Shown: piece after piece, positions 37,421-47,300 of the stretch
Numbering within the stretch: position 1 is the stretch's first letter
How the letters are laid out: each line of letters starts with the position of its first letter
DNA from: Bugula neritina
Taxonomy: Eukaryota > Bryozoa > Gymnolaemata > Cheilostomatida > Bugulidae
DNA: 64,000 nucleotides
Assembly (NCBI GenBank): GCA_964035545.1
Contig: OZ037769.1
Span: forward strand, 15,099,133-15,163,132
Reading direction: 5' to 3'
Translations under genes and position numbers: made by a program
Notes under the pieces: generated by a model
Database searches by the model: none
What the model was told of the DNA's origin: nothing
The model's input: only the letters and a program-made list of their open reading frames with translations

Positions 37421-38473
37421 TCATTGGTTGGACTCTGCTTCTTGTAGCGACCGTGCTCTGTGTCGAGCCTGTCGGGCCCGTAGCCGCCTCTTCAGTCGCC
37501 CTACTGAGTCCTTCAACTGGTATAGACCTGTCGTCGTATCCAGCAAGTCAGGGGCAAGTTGTGTGAACTCGGCTTGCAGTCTTAGAAGCCGCTCTTCTAC
37601 GTTAGCCAGCTGGCTAGGCCTTGGTGGGGTTATAGGGGTCTCCGTTAGACGGGATATGGTTGTTTCTTCTACTTCTGGGGTGTTGCTAGGGTTGACGGGG
37701 GTAGGAGGTGGGCCCTGAACCATAGGGGACTTATGGCGGGCAGATAGTAACAGTACGTGAAACCCTGACGTTAGTGCGGCCAGGGTAATAGCCTTCCTGA
37801 TGACTGGCTTGATGGCATCCAGGTATAGGGGGAAACTGTCTTCATCAACAGTGTGGTTCTCTCCGGCGAAGCAGCTTAGCTTATGTACTGTCACGGGATA
37901 TGGGTAGACGTCGTGGAACCCGCAGGGACAGAAGTGGAGTAGGAAATGGGCGTCTACATGTAAACGCAGGGAGCGGTGCGACGGGCACTCCTCAAAGCAG
38001 ACCTGGCAGGTTTGGTGTGGTCCACTGGGTCCCCAGGCTTCTTCAATTCTCCTCTCTGTCGTGGGTGACACCCAACGGTGTCGTCGGCGGAGTACTACTG
38101 GTATGCCATTCTCCATTACAGGCTCTTCTTCCATAGACAGAGAGGTTGGCTGGTCCCGTGACCGGGAGGTGGTCACTCGAGTGTGATCTGAAAGAGTAGC
38201 AGTGTTAAAGATTATACACTGAGACACCGTCGGCGTGTACAGCCTGATCGGTACTCTGTTCAGTTACACTCGTGAGATTCAGGCTAATGAATAGTTGATG
38301 GAGAACACACTCGCTATGACAGATTATTTAAAATCAAAGTCGACGTGTATTCCCACCACTGTTTATCATTATCGAATCTCCAGCTAGCTAGTGTAGCTAA
38401 GCTGACTGATGCAGTCTAGTTATCGTACCAAAAACATAATTAACTCACCCTTCGATCCAGAATAGTAAGACAT
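37421..38473 (-). CDS. Element 1 ORF3: spliced zinc-finger/coiled-coil accessory protein
   Basis: Exon 2 (38187-37421) encodes about 255 residues. In an unspliced 268-residue numbering from 38227, a C2H2 finger lies at C74, C77, H90, H94 and a second Cys/His cluster at C100, C102, H115, C119. A hydrophobic segment follows (about 145-160), then a Pro/Thr linker and a basic coiled coil (about 206-264). A 25-nt exon 1 (38473-38449; ATG plus 8 codons plus one base) has donor G|GTGAGT, and exon 2 has acceptor TACTCTTTCAG. The 261-bp intron removal joins them in frame. The exon-1 ATG is 24 nt past the ORF2 stop. Retroviral env genes occupy this place, but there is no signal peptide here; a nucleic-acid-binding role is more likely. 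Function unknown. Confidence 0.7.
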
Positions 38474-38496
38474 TTTGGAATGAGAGTGGTAACTGA

Positions 38497-40857
38497 TTAC
38501 TGTTTACTGGCACGTCTACTCTCGACTGCATCAACATAGGAAAAGACCGGACAGCGTGGTTGTGAAACGTGACTAGGGCTTTTTACTTCCAGCGGATGAA
38601 TCTCGTGTGAGATTCCGCCGAGGCAAAAGTTGAGATTCTCGTGGTGATCACAACTCCCACGGCTCTTTGCCTGTTTTCCCATGCGAGGCCTCTCTAGACT
38701 TTTGTTACTGCCGCTTATACCGCGGTCACGTACACAGTCTCTGAGACACGCTGGAAGTTGCCTAGTGTGTGGTCCTGGTCCTATGTTGGTATCTCCTTGC
38801 GGAGCCCCTTCCACGGGGGATTTTTGCACTTCCGGACCGGTTTCTGGTTCCGGAAGTGGTGATGATGGCAGGCTTGACGTTGAGGGCGGTGAGCGCACTT
38901 TCAAGGACGGAAGTGGCCTTTCTCGCCTCGCCAAGTCTTCCTGACGTGTCATGGAGGTGTTTCCCGCCAGGTTGACAGTCTCCGCCTGCCGAGACCTTCT
39001 CGCACAATGCGTCTGCCGCCCCACTTCACCAGGGAGACGGCTATGCTTGTTGGTCTGGCAGACTTTGCACCGTCTCACTCTGCGTCGGATATCCCGTTCC
39101 ATGTTAGGCCAGTACCACCGGAGTTGTAGCTTGGTGACCACCCCTTGGACTCCTCCGTGAGTCTCCTCGTGGGTGTCTTGTATCAACTTCCGGCGGATGG
39201 CAACTGGGCAGACAACCCTCTTCCTGGCTGGCTGTCTGCTGTTGGCGGCCAAGGTCATGGTTAGCAGACCCTCTGGCCCGACCCGCAGAGAGCTCCAACG
39301 TTGACAGTACAGCCGTAACTCGGCGCATCCCTGTCGCCGTTGTGTACTACTGGGTCGTCGCCCCTCCTGTTTCGCTCGGTACACGTCGGCTACCACCCCA
39401 GGAAGGCATTCCTGGAGCTTCGGCAGCTCCCTAACGTTACCAGCCCATACAGGTTTGGCGCGGAGGCTCTGGGCAGCCTCCGGGGGCGTGTCAGCCCTCT
39501 GTTGGAGTGGCTGAGCAGGGGCGGTCCTCGCCGCCCGTGGTACCTCACGGCAGCCTGCTCTATTTAGGCGGGCTCCGTGGTCTGTGTGGCTTAACGCCTC
39601 ACTGTACCCATGTGGCAACCTAGCCATAGCCTGGCGCTTCCCGTTGCCTGTGCAGCCACGCGTCCCTGGAGGAGGGGAGGCGTGGGTTGGGACGGTCCTC
39701 CGCCCTCGAGACGGGCTCTGCTGAGGACCTTCCGTCGTAGCTCCCGACGACGGCCCAATGGCTTCCTCCTGGACAGGATGGAAGCGACCCAGCATGGATC
39801 TGGGTGGTAGGTCTACTGTCTCTGAGAAGGGGTTGACACACTGCACTGAGATCTCTCCTTGCCCCGTGAGCCGGCTAAAACTACGGGCAAGTTGGACTCT
39901 CGAGTGCGTACTTTCGACAACTCCCAGCTTAGAGGTTTGGCCACCGTCTACCTTGCAGCGGACGGTAGCCCGGGAGTGGCCTGGTATAGTACAGCTCCGT
40001 ACTACCTGCACTGCTCCCGCTAGAGGACGACCAAACTTATCGACACAAGCGAGCTCCTTGTCGCCCATGATTATCGCAGATTTACTGAAATCGATGCGAC
40101 AACCGTGTCGTTGTAAGAATGGCATCCCGAGGATAGCATCCTCGTTGAGCTGCCCGACGATAAACGTCTCTTGGATGGCCTGGTTACGGACGTAACCAGT
40201 TAGCTCAATAATGCCGTAGAAGGGGATGCACGACCCGTCTGCCAGGGTGCCATGATCCCCCTCATACGGTGCCAACCCGTCCTTGACCTTAGCGCTGAGG
40301 GTGTCAAAGAACTGACGGCTAAGGAGGTTGGTGGTGCAGCCGGAGTCCAGGAGGAAGTTGGCAGGCTTGCCGGCTAGCTTCCCTGGTAGGAAGTAGCTAC
40401 TTCCGTGCGGCTGCAATTGAGTGTGCCGTGGTTGCACCTCCCTCGCTGTGGGTCGAGGGGTCCACGGTTGGCGGCGACTATTGACCAGCTGCCGAGGTTG
40501 GGGCGGTACGCCTTGCGGCGCTTGTACCGTTTCCCTCGCAGGCTCTGTGGTCAACCGTCTGCCGGCTCCGTGTTGGTGCCAGAGTGGCGTAGAGGACCCA
40601 GGCGGCGAGTGGCTTGAGCCTACTTGCCGCGGGGGTCGCCACTTCACAGCATCTCCGCGCGGCGCCCAGCGGGGCGACAGACGCGCGGGCCTCCCTGGGT
40701 GATTCACAGACGGCCCGCAGGAGGTGGGAACATCTGCGGGCCGGGGTAGTTTAACCCTGGTGGGAGTTGAGGGCAGTTTCTCTGGAAATGTCCTGGCCTT
40801 CCGCATTCCCAGCAGAAGTGGTGCCCCATGCCTGGTGATTGTACCTGCGGCCCGCAA
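38497..40857 (-). CDS. Element 1 ORF2: retropepsin plus integrase H2C2 zinc domain, no RT
   Basis: 786 codons without a stop. Residues 1-60 overlap gag in another frame. An aspartic protease follows, with catalytic DSG at 171-173 (DTG is more usual) and ILGMPF at 242-247. The N-terminal zinc domain of a gypsy integrase is at H563, H567, C597, C600 (H-x3-H-x29-C-x2-C). Between them, where RT and RNase H belong, there is only a Pro/Arg/Gln-rich linker with remnants of the pre-RT segment (about 360-450). No F/YxDD motif and no D,D-35-E core is present. The tail is Pro/Ser-rich. Expression probably needs a -1 frameshift from gag. The protease could still mature gag. Confidence 0.85.
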   Translation of the reverse strand: MRAAGTITRHGAPLLLGMRKARTFPEKLPSTPTRVKLPRPADVPTSCGPSVNHPGRPARLSPRWAPRGDAVKWRPPRQVGSSHSPPGSSTPLWHQHGAGRRLTTEPARETVQAPQGVPPQPRQLVNSRRQPWTPRPTAREVQPRHTQLQPHGSSYFLPGKLAGKPANFLLDSGCTTNLLSRQFFDTLSAKVKDGLAPYEGDHGTLADGSCIPFYGIIELTGYVRNQAIQETFIVGQLNEDAILGMPFLQRHGCRIDFSKSAIIMGDKELACVDKFGRPLAGAVQVVRSCTIPGHSRATVRCKVDGGQTSKLGVVESTHSRVQLARSFSRLTGQGEISVQCVNPFSETVDLPPRSMLGRFHPVQEEAIGPSSGATTEGPQQSPSRGRRTVPTHASPPPGTRGCTGNGKRQAMARLPHGYSEALSHTDHGARLNRAGCREVPRAARTAPAQPLQQRADTPPEAAQSLRAKPVWAGNVRELPKLQECLPGVVADVYRAKQEGRRPSSTQRRQGCAELRLYCQRWSSLRVGPEGLLTMTLAANSRQPARKRVVCPVAIRRKLIQDTHEETHGGVQGVVTKLQLRWYWPNMERDIRRRVRRCKVCQTNKHSRLPGEVGRQTHCARRSRQAETVNLAGNTSMTRQEDLARRERPLPSLKVRSPPSTSSLPSSPLPEPETGPEVQKSPVEGAPQGDTNIGPGPHTRQLPACLRDCVRDRGISGSNKSLERPRMGKQAKSRGSCDHHENLNFCLGGISHEIHPLEVKSPSHVSQPRCPVFSYVDAVESRRASKQ

Positions 40858-41654
40858 GGCTCACGGGCAGTATCTACCTGGCTTGGGGAGGCTAGTGTGG
40901 TGACCAGTTTATCTAGCATGTCAGTCATCTGTGAGATTTTTGACGCTAGTGACATCTGGTTCACACTAGCCACCGCGGAGGGTTCCGCATTTAATTCGGT
41001 GTGAGCAGTAGAGTGCTCCGTGGTCACCTGGCGGGAGGCCACGCGGTTGCGGTGCATATGAGTCGCCAAGAGATAGGCTTCTCCCACCGCAAGTGCATCT
41101 TCGACTGTGGTGACTCCCCTCGCTTGGAGTTGATGGTGGAGCCCCAAGTCGTTGATGGACTGCACGAAGGCATCATAGGTATACCTCTCACGGTGTACCG
41201 GAGGCAGATCGCGGAATGCAATCTGCGCTAATGGGTACACCGTGGCAGCGTGCTCTTCTAGTGACGTGTGAGGATCACGCCGCATCCTCTGTAGACGGGC
41301 CCGCGCATCTATGGGAGAGATGCCAAAACGGGCCCGCAGGGAAGCAAAGATTCCGTCTATGTCAGGTCCAGCTCCGTACGGCTTAGCTTTGCCCGTCAGC
41401 GCCATCCTGAGCTTCAGCAACGCCACCCTTGGCGGGCATTCTGCAATCTCCATCACATCCTGGAATTCTTGGATGAACTGCTCCACTGCTTCTTCGCCGG
41501 TGAAGTTGGGTGCCTTCAGCCGGTATCTATCTTCACCATGCTCTCTAAGAATTCTCACTTCTTCATCGAACACCACTGGTTCCACAGGTATATCAACATT
41601 ATCTCTCTCACCTTCATTCAGTGGAATGGGTAGCTCCGTGCCGTCTTCTGCCAT
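40704..41654 (-). CDS. Element 1 gag-like capsid/nucleocapsid protein
   Basis: ATG at 41654 (first residues MAEDGTELPIPL), 316 codons. The region open further upstream uses a TTG and is not needed. The N-terminal two thirds is helical and gag-like, with FTGEEAVEQFIQEFQDVM and a Leu/Arg-rich middle, as in Ty3/gypsy capsids. A zinc knuckle CWECGRPGHFQRNC (C-x2-C-x4-H-x4-C) precedes a short Pro-rich end. It would form the particle and bind element RNA. It is open in both elements with few differences. Confidence 0.88.
   Translation of the reverse strand: MAEDGTELPIPLNEGERDNVDIPVEPVVFDEEVRILREHGEDRYRLKAPNFTGEEAVEQFIQEFQDVMEIAECPPRVALLKLRMALTGKAKPYGAGPDIDGIFASLRARFGISPIDARARLQRMRRDPHTSLEEHAATVYPLAQIAFRDLPPVHRERYTYDAFVQSINDLGLHHQLQARGVTTVEDALAVGEAYLLATHMHRNRVASRQVTTEHSTAHTELNAEPSAVASVNQMSLASKISQMTDMLDKLVTTLASPSQVDTAREPCGPQVQSPGMGHHFCWECGRPGHFQRNCPQLPPGLNYPGPQMFPPPAGRL
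40749..40755 (-). promoter_or_regulatory. Candidate -1 ribosomal frameshift site GTTAAAC, element 1
   Basis: The minus strand reads G TTA AAC in the gag frame, inside the 154-nt overlap of gag with ORF2. ORF2 is in the -1 frame relative to gag. GTTAAAC is a known slippery heptamer (arteriviruses use it). Position and phase fit; a downstream pseudoknot was not verified. It is unchanged in element 2 at 57770-57776. Confidence 0.45.
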
Positions 41655-41671
41655 GACTGCTATACGCAAGA

Positions 41672-41688
41672 TCCCACCGCTGCCACCA
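41672..41688 (-). promoter_or_regulatory. Primer binding site (tRNA-Leu), element 1
   Basis: The plus strand reads TCCCACCGCTGCCACCA, identical to the 3' end (with CCA) typical of animal tRNA-Leu, one base from the LTR. The minus-strand RNA would therefore pair with tRNA-Leu to prime reverse transcription. Confidence 0.8.
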
Positions 41689-41689
41689 C

Positions 41690-42041
41690 TGTAGTAATTT
41701 GTTCAATTACTGAGCGTGAGTTATTTACTTGCGTATAGTTAGCTGGTTATTCTGTTATCAATTACTAAGGTAGCTGTCGAGTAATTATATTTATTATCCA
41801 CAATAAAGCATAAACCAAACATCACATCAAATTATCCTATACAAGAGTCAACTACTAACACATGTTACTACTACAAGCCTCCGCTTACAACAACGTGATA
41901 TAATGTTAATAACCCGGGAAGTGTCACGTGACTCGGAAGCATATCTTCTGGAGCTGCTAATTGGTTGCTACATAAGAGTCTAAGTATTCCAAGAGTAGGG
42001 AGAGGGCGATTCCTGTATTTGTACTTGCACTACTCACTACA
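41690..42041 (-). repeat. 5' LTR of element 1
   Basis: 352 bp with intact TG...CA ends. It differs from its partner in the terminal dinucleotide and at one CCGG/CTGG site near 41949. GTCACGTGAC at 41923-41932 may act as a promoter element. The promoter start site cannot be read. Confidence 0.95.
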
Positions 42042-43178
42042 ATAGTACTAGTGAAACTTGAAGTTGAATAGCATGCTTATTACTCACTGCTCTTTGCTTA
42101 CATTATTAGGGTTACTCTTTAGTCTTAGAGGTACCCTAACATAAACTTGAAAGCTGGAGGTAGTACTAGTCTAGTGCTGTGTTAATCCTACACCGTTGAC
42201 TTATCAACACTGTGACTATAATTATGACTCCTAAGTCAAAGTCATTTTCATATAGTAGTAATCACTATGACAGACTGAAAGTCAGGAAGACTAAATATAA
42301 TGGTAAAGTGTGTAAGAATAAATCATACTCAATCAATTACTTTTAGTTTTATTACCAGTGTTGGGTCAACTTTCAGAATAAAGAATAAATATAATTATAA
42401 AGATAAATGGATAAAAATTCCAATCATGGTTTAATGTGCCTATTTTAAGCTGTTAATTTAATTACTATAATATAAGTGCTCAAAATACAACTTTTGTTTT
42501 TCATAATTATGTTTTAATTTAATACAGATACCATAGTATCATATACAGTAGAATCAGTTGTATCTTATTTAATAATGAAGTAACTTATTGGAGCTTTCAC
42601 AATTATTAATTATTTACTTGTTAGTCTTTGAACTGGGACAATGTTTGAAACTTGAAGTAGAATGAAGTTTGATTTCAGTTACCGCAATGGTATCTGCAGT
42701 CACAATAGGAATACGCATATAACTATGTTTATATTTGTGAAAAATATATAGTCAAAAGTAGATAAGGTAATAGTAATTATAATTGGTTTCACTTTTAATA
42801 TATTCCTATAAACTGGAAAATAGACAGAAGCATTTAATCATGAAAGTAAACCTAGTGGAAGTAAATCAATTCACTAAGTATAGTAAAATATTTACTATTC
42901 AGTAAGTTTATTTACTTTAGTTAATTGTACTTGATTATTTCTGTCGGTTTTTCAGTTGATTTTTCTACCTTTTGCTATAGCATATCAAACTACCACAAAG
43001 TCATGCTTCCGTATTACAATTATAAACATAGTGTTACTGTGTAATGTTATAGTAATGTAATAGTAATATTTGGATCATTGTAAGTATTTCTGTTGTTGTA
43101 CTGATTGATAAATATTTTTTAGCTTGCATGGATATTTGCAACGATCAAGATGTCATTTGAACCTGGACTGGAATAAAG
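42042..43178. other. Gene-free AT-rich DNA (copy A)
   Basis: Begins with ATAGT, the right target duplication of element 1. It matches 62280-63416 of copy B. No coding frame was recognised. Confidence 0.6.
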
Positions 43179-44323
43179 ATGGCAAATCGAGAAGCTAGGT
43201 ACAATTATTCTGCAGAAAGAAACTTGGTAAGCAAAAATAAGCTGCAGCATTAAGCCGTAAGCAATATGACGATGAACTTTGCTTGATTTTGATTGACCTT
43301 AAAATATCTGGTCACCTTTCACCAACGTGGTCCTGCGCGGGTGGCGGGTGACCTTAAAATGTCTGTTGCACGTAAAATAAATTTTGTGACAGTCAAAAGT
43401 ATGCTGATCTTTTTCGTATTTCAGTGCATCGGTGTCTTAGCTTAAGAGCTGAACCCAACAATTATGATCTAAAGCTGTTTTTACTAGAAAGTGATTTTAC
43501 TGTCTTTCTGATTATTCTTGGTTTTTCAGCTTGATGAATTGAATAAATGGATTTGATTTCGGGTATTATGTAATGGATGAAAGAAATTTTTCTTAAATTT
43601 GTACTGAGCAATTTTTGCTATTGCTATGATGTTTAGTGATAAAATTGCACCCTTAATAACCCTGAAAATTATCATTACTAGCATTTGTTTATGTTCATTT
43701 TTAGGAAATTAAAATGAAGACACAACTCACCGATGCTATCTCACTGTGCCTGCATGCAGTTTATCTAAAAAGGTACTCCTATTAGCTGGCTCTTGCCCAA
43801 TACCTGGTTGTCTCTGTAACTATTTCTTGCTCGCAGATGAGTTTTTTGAACTTGACATTTTATTGATTTTGAAAGTTATAGTGAGCTTTGAAGTTGCTAG
43901 CATCGTTTTTAAAGACTTGCTGCAGTTTTTATCAACATTTTTTAAGTCAATGGTGTTAGTTTGGAAGCTCTCTCACTCCCCTCTCTGTCTCTTTCTCCCA
44001 CACCTTCCACTCAACCTCTCTCTCTTTCTCCCCCTCTCTCCCACCCTCCCTCTCTCCCACCCTCCCTCTCTCCCACCTTCTCCCTCTCCTAACCTTTCTC
44101 TCTTCCCTTTTCCGCTATCTCTCTGACTCTCTCCCTTTCTCTATTCTACCCCATCTCTCTTCCATCCTCTCTCCTAACCTTTCTCTCCCACCCCCCCATC
44201 TCCCACTCTCTTTCTCTCTCTAGTTTGCATGGCTTTACCGAATTTTGGTTTATTTTTTTATTTTGTTTCAGAGTATCCAAAAGGAAAGCTAAAATTTATT
44301 TAATATATATTATACCAACTTGA
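43179..44323 (+). CDS. Candidate three-exon small gene (copy A), weak
   Basis: ATG at 43179 (context AAAGATGG) opens 16 codons (MANREARYNYSAERNL) to donor TTG|GTAAGC (43226/43227). After acceptor TTTTTAG, exon 2 (43705-43772) reads EIKMKTQLTDAISLCLHAVY and ends at AAAAAG|GTACTC in phase 2. A possible exon 3 (44272-44323) after acceptor TTTTGTTTCAG closes with TGA, and AATAAA follows at 44342. The product would be about 55 residues. Copy B keeps exons 1 and 2 (63417-63464, 63944 on) with one Arg-to-Ser change. No family recognised, and chance is not excluded. Confidence 0.3.
43968..44222. repeat. Polypyrimidine (CT-rich) tract, about 250 bp
   Basis: Almost pure C and T on the plus strand, built from CTCTCT, CCCTC and CCACCC variants. 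The Pro/Leu/Ser frame through it is an artefact. Long homopurine-homopyrimidine DNA can form triplexes. It lies in the inferred intron before exon 3 of the candidate small gene. Confidence 0.95.
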
Positions 44324-47300
44324 GCTTTACATATAATATCAAATAAATGCTGTGTTTTGTTAAAACAATGTTTGCAACTTTGTAGTATATTCAAATTCAT
44401 AATTTATTTGTAGAGTCACACAACAAGACACTACTCTGACACACTCACAAGTTGCCACTGATCCAGCAGTATAGATGATTGTTTTCTCCACTGGCTATGC
44501 TGTCACGCTTTACTGTTGTGGTGTTTGAAACAAACCAATTGTTTGCCTACGCAGATTAGGGTGAGAAAAAAAGTGAGAAATGAAAGCTGTTTTTAATACC
44601 ATGACTACACTTGGTTTTTATTGAATGAAAAACAAAGTGAAATCATTAGTTATCCGTTAAATGACTAAATCACTGTTTATAAAGATGAAACACAAATAAT
44701 CTTATAATATGCTAATGAAATTTGGCTTTCAAATAGCTTTTTTCTGTATATTTGTTGAGGAAGTTTATCTTCAACAAAACTTAGTAGCTGTTGAATATGT
44801 GGAGAGTATTTTATATTGCATAAATTTATAGAGTAAAAGGTTCTCATCAAACTTTTACAACTTAGCTCATCTACGGTTTAAAAGTGTGAGTCACCCTTCA
44901 CACTAGAGTTTTATAAAGTTTTAATGAATGTGCAGTATTTTATAAAATATTGTGTGTCTCGTAAGTTTAGCTATTTTTACCTTTTCAGTGAGATTGGAGT
45001 AAACACACCTCAAAATTCACATCTGGTATCACATTGATTTATCGCAAGTCAAAGTACACCTACTAACTCTTCCTTCCTTAATACCTGCTTGCTTTTGCAC
45101 TTCTACTCATTTCATATACCTAACATTTCTCTTGCAGATGAATTACATCTTTTAAGTTGTAAAAGCCTTAAATAGCATGAAATTAATGAGGTTTAAACCG
45201 TGGCCCCACTAACTATTGATGCGTTTTTTGATGGGTTAAATTACACGAAAATATTGTCTCTTTCTTTTTAGTTTCACCTAAAGTATTACATACTACTGAT
45301 GGAGGCTTTGCTAAAGTTTTTGGGTGATGATTTGTCAATAATTTTCCAGAGAAGATGATGCCACGGTGGCTGGCATCATTATGCAGTTTCCAAATTTCTT
45401 TCGGCTTTGCTCTAGTGAAAATGTTGGAAAACAATCAACAAAAAGGTTTGTACCATAAACAAAGTTATTGTGTGCGTGTTGTCAAAGCATAAAGTGTGCT
45501 GGAAATTTTTGGGTTTCTGTTGAGATGCGTTTTTGCTTTTCCTGCATGAAAAAAGTTCCAGTTTCAGTTAATATCACTAGCGGAGTGCCCACCTATATTT
45601 TAAATCATATTGATGCATAAGTTCTTTTTGTAATATTAAAAGTATAACTTGCGAAATTGCTATTCAATGCCCTTTGAAGTTTCCAACTGTAATTAATTAG
45701 TTGATTTGGCAGCATAGTATCGATGATTGATGAAGGCAGCCGATATAATTATAAGCATCAATATCTATATCTACATGAAGATGTCATTCCCAATGATTGT
45801 TATTCTGAAATCAGCTGATTAAGTTATCACAAACTAAACATTTTGACCAGCGGCTTGCAATGCAACTCGGTGAAATTTCAGACCTAGATAAATTGAATTT
45901 CTTACTGAAAATCGTGAAGGTATTAAAGTTTAAAGTGAAAGTTTAAAGGGTCATCTCTCTGCGAATTCTAATAGCATGGTGCCAATTAGACTTGAAAAAA
46001 CTTCAAGGCACTACAAAGCACTAAGCCCATTCTTACAAGTAGTTTCAAAGTGCACTGGAATTTCAGTTTACTTGTCATTGTATAGAATCCTGATCTACAC
46101 TATATAGCATTCACTATTGCCTGCTTCTTCTAAGCATCTATAATGTATTAACTACAGTTTGCTTTGAGAAGTGAATTTCTACTTGGTATTTTTTCCTTAT
46201 CGTTCCGTTGTTTGCCAGTAGTCTTAATTTAATGGATTTTCCCTTTTCAAAAGTGGTTGTGACAATCAAAACACATCATGCAGCCTGCAACTACACAATC
46301 AGTCAGTAATTTCTTCCATTAAAGTAGCTCTTCTGGTTACTCTTGCTCACCTAAAAGCCTGAGCCTCATTCAAATTGCAATTTTTTAGAGTTGTTAGTTT
46401 TTCATGCAGTCTTTCATTTTTTTTTGTTAGGCACAAAATTAGTATTCACTAGACCTAATCTTTCATCTGCATGTATGCCTATTGTTTGTTCATTAAAGAA
46501 AAACCTCTGCTGAATATTGAACTAATAATGAAAATAAATTCCCTAAACTAAAAGTAGCAGTGTGATTTTGGTATTACAATTAGTTGTTAGCATAGAGTCA
46601 AGTTATTGACAGGAATTTTCAAATTGAAATGAATGAATTTCATTGTAAGTCAGCAAGATTTAGTCTAAGTAAACATAGCATTACATCGTGTTTTATTTAG
46701 CATTTGCAGAAGGCAACATATATTTTAAGGATTATTGTAAACTTAAAAGTAATTTTAAGTACTTTCCATGTTTGTTATTGTAGATGGTCTTGTTCTTTGG
46801 GATGGATGTGACAACTCCTTGTGTCAAGCTTAACTGATTGACTACTGAATCCCAATCATATGTTTTGCCAAAAAATGTGAAAATGGAGTGCATGTCTACT
46901 TTATTTGAGAAAATATTAAAAATACTTTTGAAACTTCATCTAGCCAAACAATACAACAGTTTCATTTCATTAAAAAATATCATTTGCACAAAAATGTATT
47001 ATGTAATCGAACAATTTCTAGAAAAAAAGTGCTTTCCTCCAGTTTTGCTAATGAACTACATTTTTCATTATATGCTTGTCTTTATAATTTTATTAATTGT
47101 TTTTTCTGGTGAGTCAATTAAAGTCAATTCAACCTAGAAAAGTCTGAATTTCAGACTTTATTTCAAGCTAGAATATTCACATTTTTAGGTCTGCATTTGC
47201 AAACATTGTTGTGTTACTTTACTTTTTATATATTTTGAAATAAATATCTTTTTAGCTTGTGCCTATTCATGATTAGAATAGTATAATAATATTTAACTTT

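Larger units (their letters stand above)
36779..42041 (-). mobile_element. LTR retrotransposon 1 (Ty3/gypsy-type, reverse-transcriptase-less), 5.26 kb
   Basis: Coding strand is minus. Layout: 5' LTR 42041-41690; primer site 41688-41672; gag 41654-40704; protease/zinc-finger ORF 40857-38497; spliced ORF3 38473-37421; purine tract 37140-37130; 3' LTR 37129-36779. The target duplication is ATAGT (36774-36778, 42042-42046), with the single empty site at 62280-62284 in copy B. The two LTRs differ at about two positions, so insertion was recent. No RT, RNase H or integrase catalytic core is encoded, so mobility must depend on enzymes from elsewhere. Confidence 0.93.
25341..43761. repeat. Segmental duplication, copy A (direct, offset 22,830 bp)
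   Basis: Sequence from 25341 is repeated in direct orientation from 48171 with roughly 1-2% differences by eye, and can be followed until copy B leaves the window (43761 matches 64000). Copy A carries two insertions absent from B: 33403-35965 (plus a 2-bp TG duplication) and LTR element 1 at 36779-42041 (plus ATAGT). It lacks LTR element 2; its empty site ATTAG is at 30977-30981. If the unit is tandem, it is 25341-48170, and 43762-48170 should recur beyond the right edge. Confidence 0.95.

Noticed and set aside
37421-38473. Envelope gene in LTR element 1
   Set aside because: The position fits, but there is no signal peptide, cleavage site or C-terminal anchor. Zinc fingers and a coiled coil argue for a nucleic-acid-binding protein.
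37428-41694. Many plus-strand frames across LTR element 1 (and the same in element 2)
   Set aside because: Antisense or alternate-frame shadows of GC-rich gag, ORF2 and ORF3. None has a domain or its own start context.
43746-44126. 126-codon Pro/Leu/Ser-rich plus-strand frame
   Set aside because: The second half translates a CT-rich tract.
45213-45434. 73-codon minus-strand frame with reasonable composition
   Set aside because: No homology that I recognise and no convincing splice sites. It could be an exon, but I cannot support it.
46838-47137. 99-codon plus-strand frame with a hydrophobic end
   Set aside because: Starts from a non-ATG codon in AT-rich DNA; the composition fits chance.
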